Positions 28,401 to 41,100 of a stretch of DNA of 64,000 bases are shown one piece after another (the stretch's first letter is position 1; every line of letters starts with the position of its first letter). Both the position numbers and the translations under genes were made by a program. This DNA comes from Eledone cirrhosa (lineage: Eukaryota > Mollusca > Cephalopoda > Octopoda > Eledonidae), in assembly GCA_964016885.1 (NCBI GenBank), contig OZ024743.1:162610992-162674991 (forward strand), written 5' to 3'. The notes under the pieces are model-generated. The model made no database searches. It saw only the letters and a program-made list of their open reading frames with translations, and was not told where the DNA came from.

Positions 28401-31400
28401 AAAACTCGAGAACCACCCAACCGACTGTTTTCAAACTTTACACATATAATACTTATGTTTCAAATTTTCAATGCCCTAGGGACCGCATTAGGCGATTTAG
28501 CGATCTCTCTCTATAATTCTTAGTCTTTCTCTTTTTAGATAGATACATACATATAACGTCGCACCCTTATAATATCTGTCTGTATGTCTGGCTGTCTGCA
28601 TTACGTCACTTCCCACAATTCCCTCTTAGTCCAGAACGCGCCCTTATAATATCTGTCTGTATGTCTGGCTGTCGGCATCATTTACATCCACTGGGTCCCC
28701 CACGGTCAGACAGTCACCAAAGAGTAATATGTAGAGGTTTTGAAGCAGCTCAGAAAGAGATTTCATTGCAAGAGACCAGAACTCTTCAAGTTTGGTCAGT
28801 GACACCTGCACCAAGACAATGTCCCCTTCCACAAATCCATCCTGGTGACCAACTACCTGGCCGATATGGGATCAAGACTGTCCTTCATCCTCCCTACAAT
28901 CCAGACTTAGCCCCATGTGACTTCTGGATATTCCTGAAGCTGAATGAAAAGCTCAGGAGTATCCACTTTGAGGATGTGGAGGAGATGAAGGAGGCTGTGA
29001 CTAGCGCCCTGGACACCTTCACTTTAGAGGACTACAAGAGGGCCTTCCAGGAGTGACTGGAGTGCTACGAGTGCAATGAAGTTGGAGGATCCTACTTTGA
29101 GGGAGACTAGAGTTTTGTGTTGATCTGAGTTAAATAAATGTCTGTCTCTGACACACAGGAAATTAACAAACAACTTGTCAAGTTGTACAATGCCACAGCT
29201 GCTTAGAGTAACAAGTTATAGCTACAGTATGGTACTTATTTACATCTAGGTGAACTTCTTGCTTGAGAGTTAAGTATTTTGATCAGTGTCACAAAACAGT
29301 TTAGGTATATAGGTTACAAACACACCAAGCTCTCATCAGGTTGTCTGCTTTTTTAGTCATATTCATTCATGTTCTCACATAAACTAGAAAGTAGAAAATG
29401 TAAAATACCAAATTTAAAAATCAAAAGAAAAGAGAAACTTACTAATAATGAAGGCACCAATGAAGACTCTGCAAACACAGTAGCCTTGCCAAGACGCAGC
29501 TAAACCACTAGCAATTTGAAATATTAATAATAATAAGTAAGAACCATAGAGAATTTTTTTCCGTCCAAAATAGTCTGAGAGTGGGCCAGTGATAATACTG
29601 CCAAAAAGTAATCCAACCATGGTTAAGGTATTGATTAGAGTAATGGCATAACTTTGGTCACAGACAAGGTTCCACTGAAAGAGAAAAAGCAAAAACATGA
29701 TTGAAGAAACATAAACAAGAAAATATCAAGTGTTATTTGCATTAAACACATTTACCTCTTTAAATGCTACATTTCTGATTAGTGAAATAGTAATGGTGTT
29801 AATGAGTTAACTCTTTAGCATTTAAACTGGCCATATCCAGCCAAAATTCTCTCACCTTTTTCTGTGCAAACTGACCATAACCTGCTGCTCATACTTATGT
29901 TAAGGTGCTGTTCTCAAAATAAATAATATCAAAATCTCATAGATTCAATAATATATGAGATAACTATCTGAGATAAAGTATTTACCATGAAAATACAATC
30001 GTTAATATAGAGTAATGTAAATGCTAATGGGTTAATCCATACACACACTGATATTAATCAGTTAATTCTTATAAAAGCTCCCAGTCCACACTATAAAGTG
30101 GTCATGTAGGTGTCACGATAAAAAGCACCCAGTCCACACTGTAAAGTGGTCATGTGGGTGTCATGACAAAAACCACCCAGTACACACTTTAAATGTGGTT
30201 GGTGTTAGGAAGGGCATCCAGCTGTAGAAACCAAACCAGAAACATGGTCGCCTGATTTGACTTGTCTCACAAAGGGCCAACTTGTCTAACATGGTGGGAA
30301 AATGGACCTTAAACAGTGACGATGATGAAGATATGCTGTTGTTATTCAGTTAATCTTTAAAATTCTGCTACTAATCAGTTAATCATTATGCATAGAAGAA
30401 GTCTGATATTTCAGACAGAACTCTTTATAGGGAAAGAAAAATGTCATCTAAGTGTTTAAGAACAATTAATTTGGGAAACATTTGACTTCTCTTATTCCTT
30501 AGGGCATACAATTTATTCCAGTTTGAACATCATTATCATCACCATGTAATGCCTATTTTCCATTGTATTAATTGTTGCCAACACAGAACATCACTTGTTT
30601 CTTTCTATTCTACTGTTCTACTAATCCTCATACACACTGCTAGTAATTAATCTCTACACACATGGAGGCACATGGCTTAGTGGTTAGAGCATTGGCCTTG
30701 CAATCGAAAGGTTGTGAGTTCAATTCTCAGATCGGGTGATGTGTTGTTTCCTTGAGCAAGACACTTTATTTCACATTGCTCCAGTTTACTCAGCTGTAGA
30801 AATGAGATGATAGGGACTGGGGTCCCTATCATTCCACTACAAAGTGGTCGTGGAGGTGCCACGGCAAAAAAGCACCCAGCACTCACTGTAAATGAGGTTG
30901 GTGTTAGGAAGGGCATCCAGCTGTAGAAATCAAGCCAGAATCAGTTCCCGTCCCACCCTTGCAAGCAGGGAAAAAGCGGACGTAAAATGAAATGAAATGA
31001 AATGAATGACACACTACTTCAAACCAGTTAGTCTCTACACACACTACTACAAACCAGTTAGTCTCTACACATACTACTACAAACCAGTTAATCCCTATAC
31101 ACACTACTACAAACCAGTTAATCACTATATACATAGCAACAAACCAGTTAATCTCTATACACACAGCAACAAACCAGTTAATCTCTATAAACCAGTTAAT
31201 TTCTATATACATAGCAACAAACCAGTTAATCCTTATTCACACAGCAACAAACCAATTTCACTCTGTACACACTGCTATTAGGTGGTGAATTGGCAGTCGT
31301 TAGAATGCCAGATAGAATGCTATGCTGTGTTGGTTTCAGCTCACTGCTCTCTGAGTTCAAATCCCGTCAAGGTCAACTTTGCCCTTCATCCATTGGAGGT

Positions 31401-32063
31401 CGATAAAAAAGTACCAGTCTAGTACTGGGACTGATTCTTCCTCTATATCTCATTCTCACTTCCATTCTTTTACCTTTTAGGGTGGTGGATTGGCAGTATC
31501 GGTAGAGGGTCGGACGACATGCTTTCCAGCATAGTTACGTCCCTTTATGATCTGAGTTCAAATCCCGCCGAGGTTGACTTTGCCTTACGGGGTCGATAAA
31601 ATAAAGTACCAGTAATGCACTGGGTAATTGCCGAGGTTGACTTTGCCTTACGGGATCGATAAAATAAAGTACCAGTAATGCACTGGGTAATTGCTGGCCT
31701 TGTGGCTAAAGTAGAAACAATTCTTTTACCTTTTATCCTTCTCTGGAAGAAATCTGCTGTATTTAGACCTGGAGAGGATTGGGCTGTCAGGTTTTTAAAA
31801 ACATGCCCTAGTAACACTGTATGTCAATACAGTGCCCTTACAACACCCTCAAGAGTTACGAGACCATGCATACATACACTGCTATTAATTCATTAATTCT
31901 GATATACAGTTATTTATTATTTAAACATTGCACACACTACTTAATAATGAGTTAATCTTCACAAATGGTAATGTTAATGAGTTATCTTTACTCCTACTAT
32001 TAATTAGTTAATCTTTACACAAACTACAAGATCCATTGTTTCTGTAGAATTAAATGAATAGGA

Positions 32064-32114
<51 letters not shown>

Positions 32115-35100
32115 AGAACAATCCTCAATGTTCAACCCATGCCAGCATGGAAAAACAGCTACCTCTCCACATTGTACTGCAAGACATCACTTACTCCCTC
32201 CAAGATAACCTACATGAAACCAACACTTACTCACCCTCACTTACATCCTTAAATTCCCATTTCCTTGTCCAAGCCCATAAGCATTGAAAGACAGGTACAC
32301 CCCACGTTGTAGTGTCAAATGTCACTCTCTTTAAAGCAACCTCCTTCATGCTCCTTCTCTCACCAAATAACATACAGCCCAACCCCCTCAACCCACTTTC
32401 ATCCATCTATTCCTACCACTGCCTTCCCAGACAAGCCAAAGACACAATGAACACTAGAGTGTTGAAAAGTGATAGTGATGATGCCACAATAAAATCCACA
32501 CTGTAAAATGGTAATGCTGATGCCATAATAAAATGCACTCAGCACAATCCATAAAGTGGTAGTGCAGGTGCCATGATAAAACACACCTGGTACATGTTGT
32601 GAAGTGGCTGGTGTTATGAAAAGTATGCACCATGGAAATCATACCAGAATAACGAGACGCAGTAATCTGACCAGTCTAGAAATAGTATATGACAATCCAG
32701 GCATAAAATAATGGTGATGATGATGATGATTAGATAATGATTTGAAACTACTGTAGTGACCTACATTCCGCGGGCTCACATACATTCTCTGTGCGTGATT
32801 TGGCTCAGCTCAGCCAATCAGCGCCAGTGGAAGAGAATGTATCCCTACGCGTCCTGAGGGAGAAATTTCCCCGCGAAGATTTGAAGAATCTTCCTCTCGC
32901 ACCAGGAACTTCGAACCAGCAACACGTACATGTGACGGTGAGATTTTGCACCTTGGCCTGCCGGCTTTCCGGCGCAATGGCACATTCCCTTTAGTAACCT
33001 CATTTTTATGTGTAACTTCAACCATACAAGTTAACCAACATTATTTGTGCTACAAGGTGGATTGGCAGTATCGGTAGAGGGTCGGACGCCATGCTTTCCA
33101 GCATAGTTACGTCCCTTTACCATCTGAGTTCAAATCCCGCCGAGGTTGACTTTGCCTTTCATCCTTACGGGGTCGATAAAATAAAGTACCAGTAATGCAC
33201 TGGTAATTGCTGGCCTTGTGCCTAAAGTAGAAACAATTATTTGTGCTACAACAAAAATAAACATACATTTCATCTCTGGTTTCTGCTGTTGACATCATGC
33301 TGATAAATTGGTGACCTGACGTGAGGAATATTGTAAATACAAAATATTCCTTTTAAAATTTTAAAAAAATTAGCAGTATTTCAAAAACTTTTCGCCACGA
33401 GGAAATTTCAAAATGGCTACCGACAAGTCCTGTCTACAATCGACAACAACAGCAGCAGCAGCAGCAGCAGCGACAACATTGTTTAACCACTAACCAACAA
33501 CAGGGTATAGTGATATGGCAGCTTCATAGCCTTACCGACACAACCACCACACATCATATTGTTTACTTCTATGCTTTCACATGTATTTTCAAAATTATAG
33601 CCCGGAGACATTTTTTTTTTTCTTTCGATACGGTTTCCTGCAATACAAACAAGCAACACAACCTTATGTCACACAAGGTGGCAGGATGGTAAAATGGCCA
33701 CGAAAACTCTCAAAAACAATATACATCTAACCCCTAGTGGCATTAACAAACTTCTTTTTCAGTTTTCAGATAGAACTAGTGTCAGAAAGTCTGTACACTG
33801 GTGATGTGTGAACTATTTGACTTTGAAAAACTTTGAACTTATCATTGAGCATTAATTTCTCTGCTCCCTTATATTGACTTTGAATTATCAGTTTGTTACA
33901 TTCACATATTTCTTTGTAAAATGCATTTACTTGTTTTGTGCTCTTTTGCTATTTACTTGCTCATGGTTTTTGTTCATTCACATTCTTTGCTGTTTTACAT
34001 GCCTGCATATGCACACATTTCTTTGTCACCTACCAACATGCTGTTCTTGGTATATGTTCTTCAAACGAAATATTCTGCGAGATCCCTTTTCACCTGGTTG
34101 AGGTGCCGTCACATGCTAGCGACTCGTAGAGCTTAATTCACCTGGATTCAGACAGGCACCGCAACACAAGAATGCTAATTGCAGCTGAACTCAAACAGTT
34201 TTGCATCTCGTTGCACACTCATCGTCCATAACAACCTCCATCTTGTTATCTTACCCGACTCACTGGGAAAACAACAAATAGAACTGGACTTGTCAGCATT
34301 TCCACCACTTCCGTGGATTCGCCCGAATTATGGAATTTACACTGCAACCCACCTACAGATTCAGCTTGCTTTTTTTCTTTTCAAAGCAACCAGCCATTTT
34401 TTCCTGGCTCCCTAGCACATTCGGCAATACATCTGGGAGGCCAACATTTTCTCGCCTACCCATCATCTTCTTGCCAGCTCTGGTAAACTACCATAATAGC
34501 TTCATCCACAGCTACTGGTACAACACTTACTATTAACATTTAATGCAAGAACAGCAACTTCGCCCATGTCAGACTTTATCCGTTTTCTGTTAGACCTTTG
34601 GTGGTCACGTATAAACTACAAAACAGCTAGTCATTTGACACAGCGGCTCAACACGGCCCTTAGCGCCTCATTTTTTTTCTTGCATGCATCCTTCTGCTCA
34701 ATTATTTTTTCACTGATGTGCTCTTTCAGCATTTGTTCTTGCTGATTCAATAATCTGTATCGACTTCTATCTAGGAGGGGAGTATTGTAGTGACCTACAT
34801 TCCGCGGGCTCACATACATTCTCTGTGCGTGATTTGGCTCAGCTCAGCCAATCAGCGCCAGTGGAAGAGGATGTATCCCTACGCGTCCTGAGGGAGAAAT
34901 TTCCCCGCGAAGATTTGAAGAATCTTCCTCTCGCACCAGCAACACGTACATGTGACGGTGAGATTTTGCACCTTAGCCTGCCGGCTTTCCGGCGCAATGG
35001 CACATTCCCTTTTGTAACCTCATTTTTATGTGTAACTTCAACCATACAAGTTAACAAACATTGTTTGTGCTACAACAAAAATAAACATACATTTAATCTC

Positions 35101-38100
35101 TAATTTCTGCTGTTGACATCATTATTATGTTACTCGTGTCTCAATATCATTTATAATCCATGCTGCCAAAACTACTAAGAAAATATTGTCACCAGATGTG
35201 AAAATCTGAGACTTAAATTCAGTGAGGAAAAACATTATTAAGAATGATCTAGTTACTATATATATAACTCATCATCATCGTTTAACGTCTATCTTCCACG
35301 CTAGCATGGGTTTAGATGGGAATTGTCCCACGCGAGGCAAGATTGGTTGTCTTGCTCGTATAGGACTATCTGGCAGGTTTTCTACGGCTGGATGTCCTTC
35401 CTAACACCAACCACGTTTACAGTGTGGACTGGAAGGTTTTTACCGTGTTACCTACATGGCCACATTACAGCGTGGACTGTGTGTTTTTTTGTCGTGACAC
35501 CTACACGACCTCATTTATTTAGGACTGGATATTGTGGTACCAACATAGCTTTACATCGAAAGGGGTGGTGTTGATGGGGGGGGGGGGGGGGGTTGGAGTA
35601 GTGGGAGGGGGGTGTATATTTGATTAAGAGGTGCCTACTGACTGTAGGTTTCGCTTTGTACTTAGGCAAGGCGGGTCTTCTGTATTACTGCGTAGCGCCA
35701 AAGATCTCGGTCCAGTGACATTGTCTTGGAGAGGTGTAAGTGTGTAAGGTCGGAATTTATCAAATCATCCCAGGTTTTTCTGGGTCTGCCTACTCCGTAG
35801 CTTCCATCTATTTTGATCACCCTGCACTTATTTATACAGCTGTTGTCTTTCATGAGCTTCACGTGACCATACCCACATAGTCTTCTCTCGAGTAAACAAC
35901 ATCTGATCCCTAATTTCTCACTTAGTTCATTTATGCTTTGCCGTTCACGTATTACTATTACACATCCAACGGAGCATGCAAGCTTCGTTCCTGTCCAGTC
36001 TGCGCAGATCCTCTGCACACAATGCCCATGTCTCACTGCCATGTAACATTGCTGTTCGTATGCAGGCATCATACAGTCTGCCTTTCATTTTTAGAGAGAA
36101 ACCTTTAGCAGCCAATAGTGGTATAAGCTCTCTGAACTTTTTCCATCCAGTTCTGACCCTGGCTACTGTACTTTCAGAGCACCCTCCACCACTGCTGATT
36201 TTGTCACCCAGGTAATGGAAGGTGTCCACTATTTCTATAGAACCATCTGGGCAATGGAAGGATCTAGTATCCTGTGGGCACTTGCTACTACTTATTGCAC
36301 CTGAGCACCGGCAACATATAAAATCTATTTTCTTAGTTAGTTTACCTGTGATTCCACTACATCTTTTATGCACCCATACTTTGCATTTGGGACATAAAAT
36401 GGAGTTTCTGCCTACTCCTTTCCTACACACTGAGCATGGTCATTTCCCAGAGGGGACCAGTGCCCTATTTTCCTTCCTACATACTAGAACTTTAGTCTTA
36501 GACAAGTTTATTTTAAGGCCTTTTGATTCTAGGCATGCTTCCACATTTGGAATTTCTTCTCTAGTTCAGCCATTGATTCAGCTATGAGTGTTAGATCATC
36601 TGCATATAGACTTCCCATGGGCAGCCGGTCTTGAACTCCTCTGTTATAGCCTGAAGGGCAATAATAAATAGGAGGGGGCTAAGGACCCTAATGAACACCA
36701 ACTTTTACGCTAAATTCTTCACTATTTTCGTTGTTAATTCTAACCTTGCTGACTGTTTCTTTATACATGGCTTGTATAGCTCTCACAAGCCATTCATCTA
36801 CACCTAGTTTTCTAAGAGCCCACCAGATAGTGGAGCAGGGGACTCTGTCAAAGGCTTTCTCCAAGTCAACAAAAGCTAAGTAGAGGGGTTTACTTTTAGC
36901 TAGGTACTTCTCCTGTAGTTGTCGTACAAGGAAAAGAGCGTCTGTGGTAATTTTACCTGACACAAACCCAAACTGCATTTGATCTAGATCAATTCGCTCT
37001 CTAATTAGTTGCACTATAACTTTTTCTGTGACCTTCATGACCTGGTTAATTAATTGAATGCCTCTATAGTTTCCCCTATCTAGGGCATCTCCTTTACCCT
37101 TGTAGCAGTTAATGATGATGATGCTACGCCAGTCATCTGGTATGACCCCATTCTGTATGATTTGGTTTACTATCCGGTTGACCATAGTGTGTCCCACCAA
37201 TCCAGATGCTTTCAGCATTTCAGCAACTATCTCCGAAGGCCCAGCTGCTTTGCCTGTCTTCATATCTTTGATTGTCTTACTTATTATACTACCTTCAACT
37301 TGCACTGCTGGTCCCTCTATTGGATCGATTTGGGGCAGACTATCTTTTTCCCACTTATTCTCCTCATTTAGTAGCCTCTCATAGTGACACTTCCAAGCTA
37401 CCTTCTTATCAGTATCAGTGATGGCAAGTATACCATCATCATTACGAACACACTTCTCCCTGACAATATCACGGTTTTCCTTGACACAATATCTAGCAAT
37501 CCCGAACACCTCACGTTTTTGGTCCTTGCGTTGTAGAACATGCTTGAACTTTCTTTCCTCTGCTTCCCTTCTTGTAAGGTAGACTTGTCTCCTAGCTTCC
37601 CTCCTGGCCACTTGATAGTGTTCTCTACTTCCCCCCATCCCGCCATACTTTCCAAGCTTGCTTTTTGGCCTTGATTGACTCCTCCACCTTACTGTTCCAC
37701 CACCATGTTATTCTCCTCCTACCTATAGGTCTGCTCCAGCCACAGATTTCATCTGTTGCCTTCAGCAGGTTAACTTTCAGGAATTCCCACTGTTCCTCTA
37801 TACTGTACGTCTCTAATTGCTCTTCCTTACTGTGAAAAGCATCAAGTAATATGCTTTTAAATTTGTTACTAGCTGTGGGGTCCTTTAACTTCCATATTCT
37901 TCTTCTCAGGGTAGTTCTCCTCTGTTTTCGAGTACGTCTCGTCCTGACTATGAGGTCACTAGCTATGAGGCTATGTTAGGAGGTGCATTCTTCATGGAGA
38001 GGGATTTAGTGTTTACAACAGACACTTTGTCACGTCTTCTGGTAAGGATATAATCTATCTGACTGGCATGTTCCCCTGATCTATAGGTGATCAAGTGATT

Positions 38101-41100
38101 GTCTCGTTTTTTTAAGTTTGTGTTACAGATAGTTAGATTATTAGCGTCACAGAATTCAGGATTCTGAAGCTTTCCTCATTTCTGGTACCAAACCCGTAGC
38201 CTCCATGGATTCCGTCATATATATATATTATTCGTTTTTGAATTCATTTTGCGAGATTTCTTATCTGAAAACATGTGTTGAAACAGATATTATTATACTT
38301 TGGGAGGGTCATGTTACCAATAAAAACACACGCACCTGTTGGTTTTCACTTATTATTAATTTATTATAAATTTCCAGTTGGTTGGTTGATTCGATAACTG
38401 GAAGGTTTTTATATATTGTCAAAGTTCTTTCGTCACACATTCTGTGACCTCCTCACTGACTAGGTTTTTATTTTTGTGTCTCTCCTTTGTTCTGTCCTAC
38501 ACCACCTTGTTTTTGTGTGTTGTGTGCCTAGATGCGTTACATCTGGGTGTGTGTGTGTGTTTTTATTTATTTATTTATATGTTTATTTATTTGTCACTAG
38601 TTGATTGTTTGTTCTATCTCTGTGTGTCTGATTTGTTTTGTTAGTTTGGTTTTTGTGTGTGTCTGTATGTCTTCATTTTGTCCTTAATTACTAGTTGTGA
38701 TGTTGCTATTCCACACATGTTTAATTTTACTTGGAGTTCGTTTATGTTTGTTGCCTCTGTGATTTGTCTGAGCATTGCATCTTTTTTGTGTGTGGATATA
38801 ATTTTTATCTCCGTTCTCTAATGTGCCCCTATGTTCTATTTTAGCATGTTGGGGGAGTACTGGAGTTCTCGCCAGTGTTCAGTTATCCATTCTCCTATAC
38901 TACGGGCTGTTTCACCTATGTATGTTATATTCTTATTCCTACACTGTCCCTCAGTACATTTTATGCTATGTACTACATTCCTAGTTTTGCAGTTAATTTG
39001 TGGGCTTAGCTTGCAGACTATGCATTTCCTATCACTATCTCTGATTGTAGCCAAAGAACTGAATGCAGTGGATGAAGTGTTGTATGTGTCTCTCCAATTC
39101 TTTGGGGTTGTACATGCGGGACACGTACAACCAACCAACCGGAAATTTATAATAAATTGAAGTGAAAACCAACTGGTGCGTATGTTTTTATTGGCAACAT
39201 GAGTATACCTCCCAAAGTATAACAATATATATATATATATTGTTATATATAGATTACTAAATGAGGAGAATGCATGGGAAAAAGAGACCCTACCCCAAGT
39301 AGACCCTATAGAGTACAAGTCAGCAGCAGCATAGTAAGTAAGGCAATCAAAGATATGAAGATGGAGAAGGCAACCGGTCCATCGGGTATAGCTGCCGAGA
39401 TGCTGAAGGCATCTGGGTCTGTAGGTCACACTATAACCACACGTATTGTTAACCAGGTAATACTAGGTGTCATACCAAAAGATTGTAGCAGTAGCATCAT
39501 TGTCAACTGCTACAAAGGTAAAGGTGATGCACTAGATAGAGGAAACTATAGGGGTATAAAGCTGATGGACCAGGTCATGAAAGTAACAGAAAGAGTTATA
39601 GCACAGTTGATTAGGGACCGGGTGAAACTAGATGCGATACAATTTGGGTTTGTACCAAGAAGAGGCACCACTGATGCCCTCTTCCTTGTGTGGCAGTTAC
39701 AGGAAAAGTACCTAGCTAAAAGTAAGCCACTCTACCTGGCATTCGTCGATCTCGAGAAAGCCTTTGACAGAGTTCCACGTGCTATAATCTGGTGGGCTCT
39801 TAGAAAACTAGGAGTAGATGAATGGCTTGTGAAAGCTGTACAAGCCATGTATAGGGGAGCAGTCAGCAAAGTTAGGATTAGCAATGAGTATAGCGAGGAA
39901 TTTAGCGTACAGGTTGGTGTCCACCAGGGCTCTGTTCTTAGCCCTCTCCTGTTCATCATAGTCCTGCAGGCAATAACGGAGGAGTTTAAAACCGGATGCC
40001 CATGGGAACTCCTGTATGCAGATGACCTTGCACTTATAGCTGAATCTATGGTAGAACTAGAGAAGACATTCCAAACTTGGAAGCAGGGACTAGAAAGAAA
40101 GGGTCTCAAAGTCAACCTGAGAAAGAGAACCTGACAAACAGAACCCAGATCCCCTCAGGGAAATGGCCTTGCTCAGTATGTAGGAAAGGTGTAGGTAGGA
40201 ACTCCATTCTCTGACCCAAATGCAAACAATGGGTACACAAGAGATGTAGCGGGATCTCGGGAAGCTTAATTAAGAATGTAGGCTTCACATGTAGCAGCTG
40301 TGCTGGGACAGCAAACAGCAAACAGCCACAGGAAACAAGTACCACCAATCTCTGGGAGGGCTCTGTAGAAACAGTAGACAGCTTCTGCTACCTAGGTGAC
40401 CGAATTAGCAGCGGAGGTGGGTGTTCAGAAAGTACAATAACTAGGGTAAGAACGGGATGGAAGAAGTTCAGGGAACTACTGCCACTGCTAGCTGCAAAAG
40501 GCTTTTCCCTCAAAATGAAAGGCAGACTGTATGATGCGTGTATATGAACAGCAATGTTACATGGTAGTGAGACCTGGGTGCTGCAAAGCGGTCGTGGAAG
40601 TGCCACGGCAAAAAAGCACCCAGCCCACACTGTAAAGTGGACGTGTGTAGGCGCCACGGAAAAAAAGCACCCAGCACTCACTGTAAATGAGGTTGGTGTT
40701 AGGAACGGCATTCAGCTGTAGAAATCAAGCCAGAATCAGTTCCTGTGTGAGCAAGGCATGGTCATTCGACCAGACACTGCCCACAACAGGACAACCCGTC
40801 TAACCCATGCTAGCATGGAAGAACGGACGTAAAACGGTGATGATGATGATGATGATGATATATATATATACATAGAGAGAGAGAGAGAGATAAGATGTAC
40901 GGAACTCATGTGCAATTACAGTCAGTTGGTATTTATATAAGCTATATTATAGCAACTGACTGTAATTGCAGTTATTTTCTGTGCCTGAGCTTCCTAATTC
41001 TTATAAATTTATTTCCTCAGCACTTTGGAAGTTAAAAATGTTAAGCTTCATACACAATGATTAACAGATTTCCAAATTGGCCTGAAACAGAAGATATATG

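Larger units (their letters stand above)
32752..35121 (+). mobile_element. LTR retrotransposon lacking gag-pol (non-autonomous or deleted)
   Basis: Two LTRs, 32752-33297 and 34786-35121, begin TGTAGTGACC and end TTGACATCA. Just inside the 5' LTR lies attggtgacctgacgtgagg (33308-33327), a primer-binding-site-like sequence of the kind seen in Ty3/Gypsy elements. Just before the 3' LTR is the purine run aggaggggag. The 1488-base interior has no protease, RT or integrase frame. The orientation is set by the PBS and purine tract. No matching target duplication was found at the outer ends (actac and ttatt). Confidence 0.8.
35270..38213 (-). mobile_element. RTE-B LINE, long copy from 3'UTR to endonuclease
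   Basis: Minus strand. The 3'UTR (35270-35640) ends in a (ATG)n tail at 35270-35280. Coding: C-terminal domain and zinc finger 36430-35662, RT 37638-36590 with YADDLTLIAES around 36610-36580, then the linker and the end of the endonuclease to 38213, where it is 5'-truncated at a (TA)n run. Frames change at least three times. A (G)16 run at 35577-35592 lies in the 3'UTR. Confidence 0.88.

Noticed and set aside
28644..28832. 62-codon minus-strand frame
   Set aside because: Antisense of the mariner transposase remnant.
30664..30735. Possible tRNA gene
   Set aside because: A and B boxes are present, but the sequence continues into a SINE body with an RTE-type tail and recurs at 55,683 and 63,044; no proper acceptor stem.
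31010..31275. CRISPR-like array of about 30-base repeats
   Set aside because: Units are contiguous with no spacers; it is an ordinary eukaryotic minisatellite.
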